Assembly (NCBI GenBank): GCA_964415065.1
Contig: CAYPYX010000063.1
Location: 1 to 13,143 of the forward strand
From: VMCP01 sp964415065
GTDB lineage: Bacteria; Bacteroidota; Bacteroidia; NS11-12g; UBA955
Reading direction: 5' to 3'
Length of the DNA: 13,143 nt
In this document: positions 7,010 through 13,143 of the stretch, one piece after another
How positions within the stretch are numbered: the first letter of the stretch is position 1
Layout of the letters: each line of letters starts with the position of its first letter
Notes under the pieces: generated by a model
What the model saw: the letters and a program-made list of their open reading frames with translations, nothing else
Databases searched by the model: none
What the model was told of the DNA's origin: nothing
Made by a program: the position numbers and the translations under genes

Positions 7010-8074
7010 TTAAATCACCACATTCCAGTGAAAAACATCTTCGGAGTGTTGCAACTTAATATCATCCAAGAACTTCTTTACTTCTTTAGAAATGGTATTA
7101 TCACCATTTTTTTGGACTTCGAAATACTGTCCATCATGTCCGAAACCGTCTAAATTAATTAAAGTAGCGGCTGTTCCGGTGATGAATAATTCTTTCAATT
7201 GACCTGCTGCTAATTGTTCTTTTAGTTCTTGTACAGAAAGTGGACGTTCTTCGACAGTATGTCCCAAATGACGCAAAGATTGCACCACGGAATCCCGCGT
7301 GATCCCTGCAAGCATGGTGTGGGTTAGGGAAGGAGTCACAATTTTATCGCTCAAAACAGCGAAGAAATTTGTTGTTCCTGTTTCTTCTACAAATTTATGT
7401 TCCACAGGATCCGTCCAAAGAACTTGATCGAATCCTTCTTTTTGTGCCAACGCGGTAGGATACATGGCAGCAGCATAATTACCTGCACATTTGGTGAAGC
7501 CAACACCACCAGGAGCCGCGCGACTGTATTCTTCTTCTACTTTTACGCGAAGGGCTTTATTGTAATAAGGTCCTACCGGACAGCAGAAGATTGCAAAACA
7601 ATAACGTTCAGAAGGTTTAACTCCAATAAAATCATCGGTTGCAAACATATAAGGTCTCACATACAAGGCACCGCCTTCAACTCTTGGTACCCATTCGCGA
7701 TCCAATTCGAGAAGTTGGGTTAATCCAGCCATAAATAAATCTTCAGGGACATCAGGCATGGCCAAGCGAGCTGCGGATTTATTTAATCGTTTTGCGTTAT
7801 CTAACGGTCGGAACATCACAATGTCGCGGTCGTTTTTAGAGGATGCGAATACTTTCATCCCTTCAAAAATGGCTTGACCGTAATGAATTGCGCTGGTAGC
7901 TGGACTTAAAGACATTGGACCATAAGGTACAATTCTGGGGTTGATCCACTCGCCATTTTCATAATCTGCGAGGAACATGTGATCGGTGAAAACCTTCCCA
8001 AATCCAATATTATTTGGATCTAATTGAGAAATTCTGCTTTCTTTTACTTTTTCCGTCGTAATTTCGAATTTCAT
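7010..8074 (-). CDS. ilvE: Branched-chain amino acid aminotransferase
   Basis: This PLP enzyme interconverts leucine, isoleucine and valine with their 2-oxo acids using glutamate/2-oxoglutarate. The 354-residue length and sequence fit the longer, eukaryote-like type II BCAT group of fold-type IV aminotransferases. Visible landmarks are the substrate segment HYGQAIFEGMK (64-74), VRPYMFATDD (139-148), the PLP lysine K195 in GFTKCAGNYAAA (192-203), EETGTTNFF (230-238) with the glutamate that contacts the PLP ring nitrogen, and GITRDSV (257-263). The LWTD segment (219-222) after K195 also fits this group. The start at 8074 is supported by a TAnnTTTG box immediately upstream. No other ilv or leu gene is in the window. 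Confidence 0.96.
   Translation of the reverse strand: MKFEITTEKVKESRISQLDPNNIGFGKVFTDHMFLADYENGEWINPRIVPYGPMSLSPATSAIHYGQAIFEGMKVFASSKNDRDIVMFRPLDNAKRLNKSAARLAMPDVPEDLFMAGLTQLLELDREWVPRVEGGALYVRPYMFATDDFIGVKPSERYCFAIFCCPVGPYYNKALRVKVEEEYSRAAPGGVGFTKCAGNYAAAMYPTALAQKEGFDQVLWTDPVEHKFVEETGTTNFFAVLSDKIVTPSLTHTMLAGITRDSVVQSLRHLGHTVEERPLSVQELKEQLAAGQLKELFITGTAATLINLDGFGHDGQYFEVQKNGDNTISKEVKKFLDDIKLQHSEDVFHWNVVI
8059..8066 (+). promoter_or_regulatory. Weak -7-like box (TAATTTCG) upstream of the psi-like candidate
   Basis: TAATTTCG has one mismatch to TAnnTTTG, lies within the first ilvE codons and is 40 bases before ATG 8107. It is the only candidate seen for the plus-strand gene. Confidence 0.2.
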
Positions 8075-8080
8075 CTAAAA

Positions 8081-8088
8081 CAAAAATA
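8081..8088 (-). promoter_or_regulatory. -7 box (TATTTTTG) of ilvE
   Basis: The minus strand reads TTGTATTTTTG, containing an exact TAnnTTTG match that ends 6 bases before the ilvE ATG. The transcript would start at or next to the start codon. Confidence 0.5.
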
Positions 8089-8106
8089 CAAAAAACCATC
8101 AGGCAA

Positions 8107-8850
8107 ATGAAAAAAGGTGTATGGAATGTGGAAAACCCTTTGGCTTTATCTGAACTTTTTTCGGATGGAGTATTTCTTGTACCGATTTCAGGGGATGAGG
8201 GAGCGATGAATAACGAGTCAACTTCCGCTGATCTGGAATTGCAACAGAAAACTTCGGAAAAGTCAAACGATATAAATGCTGAAATTCCAATTTCTACTGT
8301 AAATAACAAACCAGAATCTCAGGAAATTTCTCAGTTGGGATCTAAAAATATTGATGCCCCAAATTCCAAAGAAGCAAATCCAACTTTTTCAATAAATCCC
8401 AATACCGAATCTTCCAATGCAATACCCAACACGCCGAATGATGGGTCGTTAAATCCCGCACCATCTGTAAATGTAAAATTACCCAAGTGGGAAGGTGTTT
8501 ACATTGTCAATTTGATATATGAAGAAAATCAATTTGAACCTATGGATGTGGTCAAAAAAATAATGCAGGCGGTAAGAATCCCAAATGTTGAAATAAATGG
8601 TCAAACCGTGAAATTCATACCTATTTCTAAAGGATCTACTTCATTAACTCCTGAATTACTCGAGTTATATATTCAGCATTTTACACAAGTAAGGATTCTA
8701 TTTTGGATCAAAACTTCCAGTTTAGAATCCAGTTTTCAACGGTTAAATCATCCACGAATATTGATGGTGGATATGCCCTCAGTGATGGTAAGTTCTGATG
8801 ATAAAAAACGCAGTAATTGGAGCACTATTAAAACGTTTTTTGGAATGTAA
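8107..8850 (+). CDS. Uncharacterised protein; possible DNA polymerase III psi (HolD)-like
   Basis: The 247-residue protein has no signal peptide or membrane segment. A short hydrophobic N-terminal motif (LSELFSDGVFLVP, 15-27) is followed by a polar, Ser/Asn/Pro-rich linker (about 30-125) that looks disordered. A compact C-terminal domain (about 128-247) alternates strands and helices: VYIVNLIY, VVKKIMQAV, VKFIPIS, ILFWIKT, then PRILMVDMPSVMVSSDDKKR (218-237) and NWSTIKTFF. This resembles bacterial psi subunits: an N-terminal peptide that binds chi, then a domain ending in a segment like SPAL..L...P..K..LW..L. The match is by pattern only, so it is an inference. The start at 8107 keeps the N-terminal motif. 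The gene is divergent from ilvE, with 32 bases between start codons, and is followed by the tandem hairpin array. Unknown function is the safe reading. Confidence 0.75.
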   Translation: MKKGVWNVENPLALSELFSDGVFLVPISGDEGAMNNESTSADLELQQKTSEKSNDINAEIPISTVNNKPESQEISQLGSKNIDAPNSKEANPTFSINPNTESSNAIPNTPNDGSLNPAPSVNVKLPKWEGVYIVNLIYEENQFEPMDVVKKIMQAVRIPNVEINGQTVKFIPISKGSTSLTPELLELYIQHFTQVRILFWIKTSSLESSFQRLNHPRILMVDMPSVMVSSDDKKRSNWSTIKTFFGM

Positions 8851-8917
8851 TCCATTCAAATTAAATCACTGATTTTCATTTTGTGCAAACGAAATCGATT
8901 CAAGTTTAATTACTACT

Positions 8918-9109
8918 TAATGCAATCGTTTATCGTTTACTTCGCCTGAGCGATAGGCTCATTAAATTACTGCTTAATGCAATCCCTTATTGTGCACTTT
9001 GCGTAATCGATAGCTCATTAAATTACCGCTTAATGCAATCGCTTATCGTTTACTTCGCCTAAGCGATAGGTTCATTAAATTACTGCTTAATGCAATCGCT
9101 TATCGTTTA
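8918..9109. repeat. Tandem array of 56-57 bp hairpin-forming repeats (3 full units and a partial fourth)
   Basis: Units start with TAATGCAATC at 8918, 8975, 9031 and 9088; the fourth matches only to about 9109. Units 1 and 3 agree at 54 of 57 positions, while unit 2 is more diverged and one base shorter. Each unit can fold: an outer TTAATG/CATTAA pair and, in unit 3, an inner ATCGCTTA/TAAGCGAT perfect stem with a 14-base loop, then a spacer like ATTACTGC. Two of the three differences between units 1 and 3 fall in the inner stem and turn Watson-Crick pairs into G-T wobbles on the plus strand. The array fills most of the 236-base gap between the psi-like candidate and the transporter, and the partial unit holds the last codons of the transporter. 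Confidence 0.9.
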
Positions 9110-10412
9110 ATTTCTGTAACGAAATTAAACCAATTATAAAAAAGGCGATAAGCGCAATCACAGAATTTTGCATGCCTTTTTCCGGTGAATGTTGTTCCAC
9201 ATATGCAAAAATAAACAAGCCAAACACCATCGCTAATTTTTCGGTAATATCATAAAAACTGAAAAAAGATGCTGTATCTACCGTGTTTTCGGGTATGAGT
9301 TTAGAATAAGTACTTCTACTTAAACTTTGAACTCCGCCCATTACCGCACCCACAAAAAAAGCGAGAATGTAAAATCCACCTTCACTTCTGTATTCAGCAT
9401 CAAACCAAGCACCAATACAAATAAATATCCAAGCAATTAGGGTAATGCTTAGCGATTTTTTATTTCCGTATTTTTTGGAAACCCAAGAAAAGAAAAAACT
9501 TCCCCCGATACCCACAAACTGAATGATCAAAATAACCGGAAGTAATTTCGCGGCAGGTAAATTGAGGAATTTTGCTCCGAAATAGGCCGCCACCAGCATA
9601 ACGGTTTGTACACCCATCGAATAGAACCAGAAAGAGCGGAGGTAAATCAATAAGGAAGAGCTCTGCTTTACCTGTTTCCAAACCTTTTGAAGTTCATGAA
9701 ATCCTTTGAAAATCGAATTTTCACTTGGATTCGAAACCTTTCTGGTGTGTGATTTAATACGACTGAAAAATATTTGCGCAAATCCAATCCACCAAATTCC
9801 TACAGCAATAAAGCAATATCGGGTGGCTAGACCGGTTGGAATGTTCAGTTTTGGTGCTATGCCTTGGATGAATACTAAACATAAAATCAACAGGGTGCTA
9901 GATCCTATATAACCCATAGCAAAACCGCGTGCACTCAAACGATCCATGGTTTCACTATCAGCAATTTCAGGTAAATACGAATTGTAAAATACCAAACTGC
10001 TCCAAAATCCCAAGCTAGCAATAAAAATGCTTAACAATCCATAGGGGAGTGTAGACGGGTCCTTGGTTAAAAAATATAAACTAGATGCTCCCAACGCACC
10101 CATGTAGCAGAAAAACTGCAGAAATCGCTTTTTATTTCCCCTGCTATCTGCAATTCCAGAAAGCAGCGGACTGGTTAAAACAATAATCAAGAATGACAGT
10201 GAAAGTACGTAATTGCTAATTACTGTGTTTTTGAACGACATCCCTAAGAACTGGACAGTGTCGTTGATGATATTGCCCTGTGCATCTTTTTCTGTAGTAA
10301 CGGCGGTGTAATAAACCGGAAAGATGGCGGAAGAAATGACTAATGGATATACACTGTTTGCCCAATCGTACATCGTCCAAGCCCAAAGAGTTTTTTTATG
10401 GTTTTTCTCCAT
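9087..10412 (-). CDS. MFS transporter, UMF1/Atg22-like family
   Basis: The 441-residue integral membrane protein has about 12 hydrophobic segments. Its N-terminus (WTMYDWANSVYP, 12-23), FYNSYLPEIA (142-151), the cytoplasmic loop GIADSRGNKK (86-95) and GGVQSLSRSTYSKLIP (359-374) are typical of the UMF1 branch of the major facilitator superfamily, related to yeast Atg22. Bacterial members are mostly uncharacterised, so no substrate is assigned. An in-frame start 17 codons upstream, at 10463, begins next to the clpX terminator hairpin and lacks family sequence, so the ATG at 10412 is preferred. No good TAnnTTTG box was found upstream; TTATATTG near the start is a poor match. The final residues NDKRLH and the stop codon lie in the tandem repeat, and a perfect 10-base inverted repeat (9105-9114 with 9121-9130) immediately precedes them in the coding sequence. 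Confidence 0.93.
   Translation of the reverse strand: MEKNHKKTLWAWTMYDWANSVYPLVISSAIFPVYYTAVTTEKDAQGNIINDTVQFLGMSFKNTVISNYVLSLSFLIIVLTSPLLSGIADSRGNKKRFLQFFCYMGALGASSLYFLTKDPSTLPYGLLSIFIASLGFWSSLVFYNSYLPEIADSETMDRLSARGFAMGYIGSSTLLILCLVFIQGIAPKLNIPTGLATRYCFIAVGIWWIGFAQIFFSRIKSHTRKVSNPSENSIFKGFHELQKVWKQVKQSSSLLIYLRSFWFYSMGVQTVMLVAAYFGAKFLNLPAAKLLPVILIIQFVGIGGSFFFSWVSKKYGNKKSLSITLIAWIFICIGAWFDAEYRSEGGFYILAFFVGAVMGGVQSLSRSTYSKLIPENTVDTASFFSFYDITEKLAMVFGLFIFAYVEQHSPEKGMQNSVIALIAFFIIGLISLQKLNDKRLH
9105..9130. repeat. Perfect 10-bp inverted repeat in the 3' end of the transporter gene
   Basis: GTTTAATTTC (9105-9114) and GAAATTAAAC (9121-9130) are perfect reverse complements with a six-base loop TGTAAC. 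It abuts the edge of the tandem array and encodes LISLQKLN near the C-terminus. It may add a further 3' hairpin to the mRNA. Confidence 0.6.
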
Positions 10413-10463
10413 GGCGTGCAATATAATAATAATGCTACTTAACTCTGTAATTTGGAAAAACAA

Positions 10464-10493
10464 AATGCCGATTTAAAGGCTTAAATCGGCATT
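10464..10493 (-). terminator. Intrinsic terminator of clpX
   Basis: AATGCCGATTTAA (10464-10476) and TTAAATCGGCATT (10481-10493) pair perfectly over 13 bases with a four-base loop. On the minus strand the stem is followed by the T-rich tract TTGTTTTT. It lies 38 bases past the clpX stop and 51 bases before the transporter ATG. Confidence 0.9.
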
Positions 10494-10530
10494 AAATTAT
10501 TGTAAATTCAGTTGAAAGTTCAGCGAATTT

Positions 10531-11784
10531 TTAGCTTGCGTATTTTAGATTTTCGCGAGCAGTCCATTCATCTTCGGCCATTTTACGGGTTAAACGAATG
10601 TTTTTTTTCTTTTTATCGGAAGATGGAATTTCAAACATAAATCGTTTTAATACCGTTTCGCAAATTCCTCTTAATCCACGTGCTCCCAATTTGTTTTCAA
10701 ATGCTAGCTCAACGATATAATCAATGGCATCTTCATCAAAAGTTAGTGACACTCCTTCTAATTCGAACATCAACTGATATTGCTTTAGAAGTGCATTTTT
10801 GGGTTGGGTAAGAATGCTGCGCATTGCTTCTTTATCTAGTGGTTCTAAGGCAGCTAAAATTGGTAATCTACCAATAATTTCAGGAATCAGACCGAAGGAT
10901 TTTAAATCTTCTGGGCCCACTTGACTTAATAAACGTTTGGGATTGATTTCCTTATGCTCTGGTCGTTTAAAACCTACTGCTTGGTTTTGTAAACGACGCC
11001 CTATTAATTTATCAATACCATCAAACGCACCACCACATATAAATAGAATGTTGGAAGTATCTATTTTAATGTACTTTTGGTCGGGATGTTTTCGTCCTCC
11101 TTCAGGAGCTACGTTAGCTACAGTACCTTCTAAAATCTTCAACAAACCCTGTTGTACTCCTTCGCCACTCACATCTCGGGTAATAGATGGATTGTCGGAT
11201 TTACGAGCGATTTTATCGATTTCATCAATATAAACGATACCTCGTTCAGCTAATTCTGGTTTGTAATTAGCTACTTGAAGTAATCGAGATAATATGGATT
11301 CAACATCTTCTCCTACGTATCCAGCTTCTGTTAAAACCGTAGCATCTGCAATGCAAAAGGGTACATTTAACAAGCGAGCAAGGGACTTTGCTAACAGAGT
11401 TTTACCCGTACCCGTTTCACCAATGAGTAATACGTTACTTTTTTCGAGTTCCACATCTTCTGTCGCATTTTTGTGACGAATTCTTTTATAGTGATTGTAG
11501 ACTGCGATAGATAAAGTACGTTTTGCTTCTTCTTGACCGATTACGTATTTGTCTAAGTGGGTTTTAATGAATTGAGGAGTAGGAAGTTGGTCAATTTCAA
11601 AATTCTCTGAAATCCCGGTTGCTTTGTTATTGGAGTTTTTTTCGTGACCTAATTCTTTGGCTACTATAGTATGAGCTTGTTCAACACATTGCTCACAAAT
11701 ATTACCATCCAAGCCGGTAATCAGCATGATGGCCTCTTCTTTTTTTCTACCGCAAAAAGAGCAACTTTGATCTTTGGATTTCAT
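10531..11784 (-). CDS. clpX: ATP-dependent Clp protease ATP-binding subunit ClpX
   Basis: ClpX is the hexameric AAA+ unfoldase that recognises tagged proteins, unfolds them and feeds them into ClpP. The 417-residue protein has the N-terminal zinc-binding domain with C8, C11, C30 and C33, Walker A GETGTGKT (122-129), pore-1 loop GYVG (155-158), Walker B IVYIDEID (183-190), the RKH pore loop (231-233), a VGF tripeptide (270-272) at the place of the ClpP-docking IGF loop, an arginine-finger candidate R306 in IIGRLP, and sensor 2 GARGLR (367-372). The ATG at 11784 begins at the zinc domain. Only 2 bases separate it from the clpP stop, so the two are almost certainly co-transcribed and perhaps translationally coupled. 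No promoter box of its own was seen. Confidence 0.98.
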   Translation of the reverse strand: MKSKDQSCSFCGRKKEEAIMLITGLDGNICEQCVEQAHTIVAKELGHEKNSNNKATGISENFEIDQLPTPQFIKTHLDKYVIGQEEAKRTLSIAVYNHYKRIRHKNATEDVELEKSNVLLIGETGTGKTLLAKSLARLLNVPFCIADATVLTEAGYVGEDVESILSRLLQVANYKPELAERGIVYIDEIDKIARKSDNPSITRDVSGEGVQQGLLKILEGTVANVAPEGGRKHPDQKYIKIDTSNILFICGGAFDGIDKLIGRRLQNQAVGFKRPEHKEINPKRLLSQVGPEDLKSFGLIPEIIGRLPILAALEPLDKEAMRSILTQPKNALLKQYQLMFELEGVSLTFDEDAIDYIVELAFENKLGARGLRGICETVLKRFMFEIPSSDKKKKNIRLTRKMAEDEWTARENLKYAS

Positions 11785-11786
11785 TT

Positions 11787-12488
11787 TTAATTTCTACGAC
11801 CTAGTACTTCGTCAATCATTCCGTATTCTTTCGCTTCTTGAGCTGTCATCCAGTAATCGCGATCACTATCTTTTTCAATGCGATCATAAGGTTGACCTGA
11901 ATGATGAGAAAGAATATCGTAAAGTTCTTTTTTCAATTTTGAAATTTCCTTATACGTAATTTCAATATCGCTTGCTTGTCCTTGAGCACCTCCTAATGGT
12001 TGGTGAATCATAATTCGGCTGTGAGGAAGGGCTGTTCTTTTACCTTTTTCACCTGCCGACATTAAAACTGCTGCCATACTTGCAGCCATCCCAGTACAAA
12101 TAGTAGCAACATCCGAAGAAATGTATTGCATAGTGTCATAAATAGCGAGACCTGCGTATACGCTTCCTCCTGGGCTGTTTACATATATCTGAATATCACG
12201 GTTAGAATTGGTACTTTCCAAGAACAATAACTGCCCCATAATAATATTAGCAACATCATCATAAATAGGAACTCCTAAAAAGATGATACGATCCATCATC
12301 AATCTTGAAAAAATATCCATCGCCACAGCATTCATTTGGCGTTCTTCAATAATGTTGGGAGTTAAGCTATAAATACCATTTTTCATGGTAGCCGCTTCGG
12401 CAGTCATTTCTGTGAATTTATCTACATAAAGACTGTTAATTCCTAAATGCTTGGTAGCGTATTTTTTAAATTCTTTTCCGTAATCCAT
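11787..12488 (-). CDS. clpP: ATP-dependent Clp protease proteolytic subunit ClpP
   Basis: ClpP is the serine peptidase that forms a two-ring, 14-subunit chamber and degrades proteins delivered by ClpX. The catalytic triad is visible: S137 in GMAASMAA (133-140), H162 in MIHQPLGGAQG (160-170) and D211 in SDRDYWM (208-214). The SPGGSV segment (105-110), which forms the oxyanion-hole region, is intact. At 233 residues it is longer at the N-terminus than E. coli ClpP, with about 38 residues before the IYSLTPNIIEER start of the mature-type core; such a propeptide-like extension may be removed by autoprocessing. The start at 12488 follows a -7 box by 17 bases. It heads a clpP-clpX operon downstream of tig. 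Confidence 0.98.
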   Translation of the reverse strand: MDYGKEFKKYATKHLGINSLYVDKFTEMTAEAATMKNGIYSLTPNIIEERQMNAVAMDIFSRLMMDRIIFLGVPIYDDVANIIMGQLLFLESTNSNRDIQIYVNSPGGSVYAGLAIYDTMQYISSDVATICTGMAASMAAVLMSAGEKGKRTALPHSRIMIHQPLGGAQGQASDIEITYKEISKLKKELYDILSHHSGQPYDRIEKDSDRDYWMTAQEAKEYGMIDEVLGRRN

Positions 12489-12505
12489 ATTCTTATCTCG
12501 TTTTT

Positions 12506-12513
12506 CAAATATA
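12506..12513 (-). promoter_or_regulatory. -7 box (TATATTTG) of the clpPX operon
   Basis: The minus strand reads TTTCTTTGTATATTTG, with an exact TAnnTTTG match 17 bases before the clpP ATG. It begins 4 bases beyond the tig terminator hairpin, which therefore occupies the place of any -33 element. Confidence 0.65.
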
Positions 12514-12517
12514 CAAA

Positions 12518-12546
12518 GAAATCAGGGTATTGTTCACCCTGATTTC
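12518..12546 (-). terminator. Hairpin terminator after tig, overlapping the clpP promoter
   Basis: GAAATCAGGGT (12518-12528) and ACCCTGATTTC (12536-12546) pair perfectly over 11 bases with a seven-base loop. On the minus strand a modest T-rich tract (TTTGTAT) follows. The hairpin is about 170 bases past the tig stop and next to the clpP -7 box. Confidence 0.75.
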
Positions 12547-12662
12547 CCGAATTTGTCTAATTAAAATTTGTATTTTATCCAAATGAAAACAACCTAACTC
12601 ATTGTTTATCAAATTAACTAAGAAAGTTAGATTCTTTGAAGTTCTACTTCATCTGAACCAAA

Positions 12663-12715
12663 TCCCCCAATTAATCGATGAAAACGCTCTGAGTTGTTCG
12701 ATTGATTTTTGGGGA
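12663..12715 (-). terminator. Possible first hairpin just past the tig stop codon
   Basis: The segments 12663-12678 and 12698-12715 pair imperfectly (TCCCC/GGGGA and AATCGA/TCGATT, with a mismatch and bulge between) around a 19-base loop. On the minus strand it follows the tig stop at once. There is no good T-run, so it may stabilise the mRNA end rather than terminate. Confidence 0.3.
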
Positions 12716-12718
12716 CGA

Positions 12719-13143
12719 TTATTCGCCGTGTGCTTCTTTATGCTTATTTACGTGGTTGAAATATTCTTCCACATTTACATTTTTGGTTTTCAATGTAATC
12801 AACTCGCGAACTTTATCGTAAGCTTTTCTGTAGATTACTCGATCTGACATTTGCATAACGAATTCACGTTCTTCCAAACGCTTCATTACAGTAGATGCCA
12901 AGAATTCATCACCCATGGAAATGTTCAATCCATATTGACGATACATTCCAGCATAATACACTTTTGCTTCATCGATTACTTCAGCCTCAGTTGCTTGCAA
13001 TTCATTAGCTGCTGCAATTTTATCAATAATCAAACGACGTTTGAGTGCTTCTCTTTCTTGAGCATATTTTTCGTCGATATTACTTTCGGTGTAATGTTCA
13101 GGTTTAGTAGTTATTAACCAACGTTTTAAAAACTCATCGGGTA
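12719..13143 (-). CDS. tig: Trigger factor, C-terminal part (5' end outside the window)
   Basis: The frame stays open to the right edge of the window, so this is the last 141 or so codons of a larger gene. The visible protein begins PDEFLKRWLITTKPEHYTES and continues as helical, charged sequence to RELITLKTKNVNVEEYFNHV near the end. This matches the C-terminal chaperone domain of Bacteroidota trigger factors, including the PDEFLKRWL motif and the closing LKTKNVNVEEYF segment. Trigger factor is the ribosome-bound chaperone and prolyl isomerase that meets nascent chains. The ribosome-binding and PPIase domains lie outside the window, so they cannot be checked. The position directly upstream of clpP-clpX is the classic tig-clpP-clpX order and supports the call. 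An apparent start at 13033 is only an internal leucine TTG codon. Confidence 0.9.
   Translation of the reverse strand, partial: PDEFLKRWLITTKPEHYTESNIDEKYAQEREALKRRLIIDKIAAANELQATEAEVIDEAKVYYAGMYRQYGLNISMGDEFLASTVMKRLEEREFVMQMSDRVIYRKAYDKVRELITLKTKNVNVEEYFNHVNKHKEAHGE

Noticed and set aside
8010..8309. Minus-strand open frame across the ilvE start and the psi-like gene
   Set aside because: It overlaps two genes in other frames, its composition looks non-coding, and the plus-strand and ilvE readings explain the region better.
8918..9109. CRISPR array
   Set aside because: The units are contiguous near-identical repeats with no unique spacers, and no cas genes are present.
8918..9109. Integron attC sites
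   Set aside because: The units are palindromic and about the right size, but there is no integrase, there are no gene cassettes between units, and no attC core sites were recognised.
10413..10463. 17-codon N-terminal extension of the MFS transporter
   Set aside because: It starts next to the clpX terminator hairpin and has no family resemblance; the UMF1 N-terminus follows the ATG at 10412.
12602..12847. Plus-strand open frame across the tig 3' end
   Set aside because: It is antisense to the conserved trigger factor tail and covers the hairpins after its stop.

Overview
The window looks like a piece of a Bacteroidota chromosome, probably Flavobacteriales-like. Most genes carry the Bacteroidota-type -7 promoter box TAnnTTTG within 40 bases of their start codon, Shine-Dalgarno sequences are not obvious, the DNA is AT-rich, and the proteins resemble that phylum. 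The species cannot be named from sequence reading alone. Nothing points to a phage, plasmid, insertion sequence or CRISPR array. This is core-genome DNA with a few unusual pieces.

Layout from left to right: a partial tRNA-Ala(GGC) and an OsmC-like protein on the minus strand; guaB (IMP dehydrogenase) divergent on the plus strand behind a leader hairpin; a minus-strand TM2/TerB-like/AAA+ ATPase fusion converging on guaB; a divergent plus-strand lipoprotein of the endonuclease/exonuclease/phosphatase fold; a strong bidirectional terminator; pyrG (CTP synthase) and ilvE (branched-chain aminotransferase) on the minus strand, each with its own promoter box; a short divergent plus-strand gene of unknown function whose C-terminal pattern recalls the DNA polymerase III psi subunit; an array of 56-57 bp hairpin-forming tandem repeats; a UMF1-type MFS transporter on the minus strand whose last codons lie in that array; and the proteostasis cluster tig-clpP-clpX on the minus strand, with tig running off the right edge.

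Two functional themes stand out. guaB and pyrG catalyse committed steps of GTP and CTP synthesis, and ilvE closes branched-chain amino acid synthesis. Trigger factor, ClpP and ClpX form the classic folding and degradation cluster: clpP and clpX are 2 bases apart, while a hairpin terminator overlapping the clpP promoter separates tig.

The parts most worth a second look are the TM2-TerB-AAA+ fusion, the possible psi-like protein, the hairpin tandem array, and the perfect inverted repeat filling the guaB leader. No complete new multi-gene system is evident.
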